Source of the DNA: Salibacter halophilus
Lineage (GTDB): Bacteria > Bacteroidota > Bacteroidia > Flavobacteriales_G > Salibacteraceae
Direction of reading: 5' to 3'
DNA: 64,000 nucleotides
Assembly: GCF_008806325.1 (NCBI RefSeq)
Contig: NZ_WACR01000005.1
Location: 234,028-298,027 of the forward strand
Shown: piece by piece, positions 62,005 to 64,000 of the stretch
Numbering within the stretch: position 1 is the stretch's first letter
How the letters are laid out: each line of letters begins with the position of its first letter
Notes under the pieces: model-generated
The model's input: only the letters and a program-made list of their open reading frames with translations
The model's database searches: none
Told to the model about the DNA's origin: nothing
Program-made: the position numbers and the translations under genes

Positions 62005-62458
62005 TCTTTTTGTCATGGTCAGATCCGAAAGACATTTCGTTTGATAATTCATTGACATCATCTTTTTGGTAAGGGAAATACTTTTGCAGTTCAGAACCGG
62101 CTTTTTTTACTCCGGCTGCTAAACCCTCAGCGTATTCACCTTTCTTGAAATGATCGATTACGATGTCACGTGTAGAATCCCAAAAACCTTCTTCAACCTT
62201 TGAGTTGATTCCGGCATCACCTATTATCGCAAACTTTCGATCTTCAAAAGCCACGTAAAAAAGGACACCATTTCTCAGTTCTGTTTTGTGCATTTTTAAA
62301 AGCTCAAAGACATATGCTGCTCTATCGAGCACATCTTCTTTGCACTTATCATCAATGTGCACCATAATCTCTCCTGATGTCTGTTTCTCGGCATGAGCAA
62401 TAGCATCAGTGACTATTTTTTGTTGATCGGGAGTGAAGAATTTTCGCGCGTTCGCCAT
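61994..62458 (-). CDS. TPM domain-containing protein, cytoplasmic
   Basis: A 154-aa TPM protein without a signal peptide (MANARKFFTPDQQKIV). The fold marks are EIMVHIDDKCKEDVLDRAAYVF, then GVLFYVAFEDRKFAIIGDAGIN and EGFWDSTRDIVIDHFKKGEYAEGLAAGV. It is the second of two tandem TPM genes and overlaps the downstream one. The pair is common in Bacteroidota (cf. YgcG/LemA contexts), although no LemA gene is visible in the window. Confidence 0.85.
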   Translation of the reverse strand: MANARKFFTPDQQKIVTDAIAHAEKQTSGEIMVHIDDKCKEDVLDRAAYVFELLKMHKTELRNGVLFYVAFEDRKFAIIGDAGINSKVEEGFWDSTRDIVIDHFKKGEYAEGLAAGVKKAGSELQKYFPYQKDDVNELSNEMSFGSDHDKKNDE

Positions 62459-62544
62459 AATCGACTATTTTCAAATGCGAAAATAACATTCTCACGCGTT
62501 GCACCGAATAGGGAGATCGTAAATAACGTTAAAGTGATGGTAAA

Positions 62545-63927
62545 CTAACGGATGATAAGTCGCTTTACCGTAGTGTTGCCATCATCAGTAATGATCTTTA
62601 CCAAATACATTCCGGGGTTTGTAAGGTTTGAGTTGTATGATCTGGATCTGACCATTTCATCAATTACTAACCTACCTGAAAGATCATAAACTGAAATACT
62701 CTCTATTTCCTGTGACGACTCGATTCTAAACCTGCTACTGGTTGGATTTGGATAGATTTTAAGTTCTGTTTTTTCTTCTTCAATTTTATCATCAGAAAGG
62801 ACAGTATTGAAATTGAGTTCTTTGAATTTTAGTTCGTAGAAATCAGTGTAATTCGACATCAAATAAACCCTATCATTATCAGAGTGAACTGACAAAAAGA
62901 AGTCACCAACACTTGATTGATCAAATACTGTATCCCAAACAGTTTGGCCATCATCAGGATTGATTTGAGCAACAAAATACTCTGCATCAGACCAGTTTCC
63001 ATTATGATATTTGCGAGTTCCCGCAACTATGACACCATAGGTTTGAGAAAATACAACATTAGAAGCATAAGTTGAAGTTGTATCATATTGATTTTTCCAA
63101 TCACTTACTATTGGTTCTGAGAGTATGAAAGTGCCATCAAAATTGACTTTATTGAAGTTTGTTGAATACTTCGATTCACCATCAATTGTTTCTTCCTGAA
63201 ATTGAATTGACAATAGCTCATCCTGTGTTGAGCCAAATATCATTCCTGCACTATTATTCACTACATTGTAGTCATAAGTATCATCAAAACGATATTCCAA
63301 CATTCCTTCAGAGGTCCCGTTTGGTCCGGGAGCACATGAGAAATACCAGGCTCTATTTTGTAAGCCAAAACCGTAATGGAAATAAGAATAAGGTATATCT
63401 AAAATTTCAAATGATTCTACCTTACCTGTTGATGCGTCTAAATGACTGACTCCATATCTTGCTGAATCACCTTCGCCAAACATCTCAAAGACGAAAACCT
63501 CTTCTCCAAATTGCATTAAATTTGAGTAACCTGAGCTTCCATCTGTATTCAGATTTGAACTCCTTTTAGGTAAGGTGTCATTTACCCAACTGAGGTTTCC
63601 TTGTATGTCCCATCTTGCAACTCCCGCATTATCACCTGAATTTACACCATTTGAATATGCATAAATGTAATCATCAGAACCGATAAAGAAGTTATTGAAA
63701 ACAGGAAGAGTGTTATTGCTTGCATTAATAGTGAACTTCTGATTCAAATCATTATCGTAAAAGTAAATAGTTGTTCCCTGATGAACGATCACTTCCCCAT
63801 TTTTTTGAGGATATATTTGACCGGGCTGCATATTATTGGAGAGCAATATCATGGAATCCAATTGTGCTGTTAGCGATAGGGTTAGCAATATTGATAAAAA
63901 GCAGCTGAAAATGGTTTTAGCTATCAT
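62545..63927 (-). CDS. T9SS type A secreted protein
   Basis: A 460-aa protein. Signal peptide (FSCFLSILLTLSLTAQ), then a beta-propeller-like region with repeated short phrases (NGEVIVHQGTTIYFYD, DDYIYAYSNG) and a type A sorting domain: LKIYPNPTSSRF, then VYDLSGRLVIDE, NPGMYLVKIITDDGNTTVKRLI. It is surface-exposed or released by the T9SS. No specific substrate. A GGTCAGADCC core is at 62644. Confidence 0.9.
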   Translation of the reverse strand: MIAKTIFSCFLSILLTLSLTAQLDSMILLSNNMQPGQIYPQKNGEVIVHQGTTIYFYDNDLNQKFTINASNNTLPVFNNFFIGSDDYIYAYSNGVNSGDNAGVARWDIQGNLSWVNDTLPKRSSNLNTDGSSGYSNLMQFGEEVFVFEMFGEGDSARYGVSHLDASTGKVESFEILDIPYSYFHYGFGLQNRAWYFSCAPGPNGTSEGMLEYRFDDTYDYNVVNNSAGMIFGSTQDELLSIQFQEETIDGESKYSTNFNKVNFDGTFILSEPIVSDWKNQYDTTSTYASNVVFSQTYGVIVAGTRKYHNGNWSDAEYFVAQINPDDGQTVWDTVFDQSSVGDFFLSVHSDNDRVYLMSNYTDFYELKFKELNFNTVLSDDKIEEEKTELKIYPNPTSSRFRIESSQEIESISVYDLSGRLVIDEMVRSRSYNSNLTNPGMYLVKIITDDGNTTVKRLIIR

Positions 63928-63955
63928 GTGTTCTGAATTAAATTAATGGTTATGT

Positions 63956-64000
63956 TTATTGATGGATAATTACTTTTCTAGTTTTTGTCGTACCGTTTTT
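63956..64000 (-). CDS. C-terminal end of another T9SS protein (cut by window edge)
   Basis: Reading leftwards from the right edge, the frame KNGTTKTRKVIIHQ ends at TAA (63956-63958). This is the typical end of a T9SS sorting domain (compare TTVKRLIIR and TTIKKLVIN of the other such genes). Only 14 codons are visible. It lies 29 bases upstream of the T9SS gene at 62545-63927 in the same direction, so a tandem pair is likely. Confidence 0.65.
   Translation of the reverse strand, partial: KNGTTKTRKVIIHQ

Noticed and set aside
2147..62653. GGTCAGADCC as a Chi- or KOPS-like polar signal
   Set aside because: The even strand split (12 and 13) across 64 kb does not show the polarity expected from such signals, although a local window cannot exclude a weak bias.
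1..64000. CRISPR array, tRNA or rRNA genes
   Set aside because: I found no regularly spaced direct repeats, no tRNA cloverleaf with a T-arm GGTTCGAAT-type box, and no rRNA core sequences.

Overview
The window looks like chromosome of a free-living member of the Bacteroidota, most likely Flavobacteriales-like. The sequence-level reasons are: several proteins with a C-terminal type IX secretion (T9SS) sorting domain, a SusC/SusD pair, TonB-dependent receptors with an N-terminal carboxypeptidase-regulatory-like domain, Bacteroidota-typical families (DUF4197, DUF4476, DUF4159, DUF4389), promoters with the Bacteroidota -7 box TAnnTTTG, and almost no Shine-Dalgarno sequences. I see no rRNA, tRNA, CRISPR array, prophage or transposase gene. 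Base composition is AT-rich and even.

Layout. 0-0.4 kb: the start of a secreted protein gene that leaves the window. 0.4-0.87 kb: a gap with a candidate small RNA. 0.87-9.4 kb: housekeeping genes (rpsP-rimM-trmN6, a saccharopine dehydrogenase-like enzyme, pckA, rsmE, a potassium channel). 9.5-18.9 kb: lpdA, xerD, a large hybrid histidine kinase next to a lipoprotein sensor domain, a C1 peptidase and small RNA/DNA-related proteins. 19-27 kb: an NhaC antiporter, then a stress-type island (Dps, YtxH, holin-like membrane protein) and a signalling operon (NtrB-like kinase, sigma-54 activator, free receiver, cysteine-less ArsC-like protein). 27.3-40.7 kb: surface and nutrient genes (SusC/SusD, a TonB receptor, two paralogous giant T9SS adhesins). 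40.8-41.05 kb: a composite inverted-repeat element. 41-55.5 kb: envelope genes (beta-barrel, PorE-like OmpA protein, AsmA, DAACS symporter, T9SS propeller), aroC, DUF4197, CBS-domain protein. 55.7-64 kb: prohibitin, typA, two FKBP isomerases, a DnaJ/TerB protein, two TPM-domain proteins and two more T9SS proteins, the last cut by the window edge.

Most striking signal: the motif YGGTCAGADCC (Y=C/T, D=A/G/T; reverse GGHTCTGACCR) occurs 25 times by my hand count, where about 0.2 would be expected by chance. Copies are split almost evenly between strands (12/13), lie in 21 different genes plus one intergenic site, and fall in two reading frames in each orientation. This is the behaviour of a genome-wide DNA-level signal, such as an uptake sequence, a recombination hotspot or a protein/methylation target, and I know of none described with this sequence in Bacteroidota. 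Other points of interest are a 357-bp gene-conversion-like tract between the two adhesin genes, the composite inverted repeat that supplies the stop codon of a neighbouring gene, paired palindromes upstream of susC, and a PhzF-family protein that seems to lack its catalytic glutamate.
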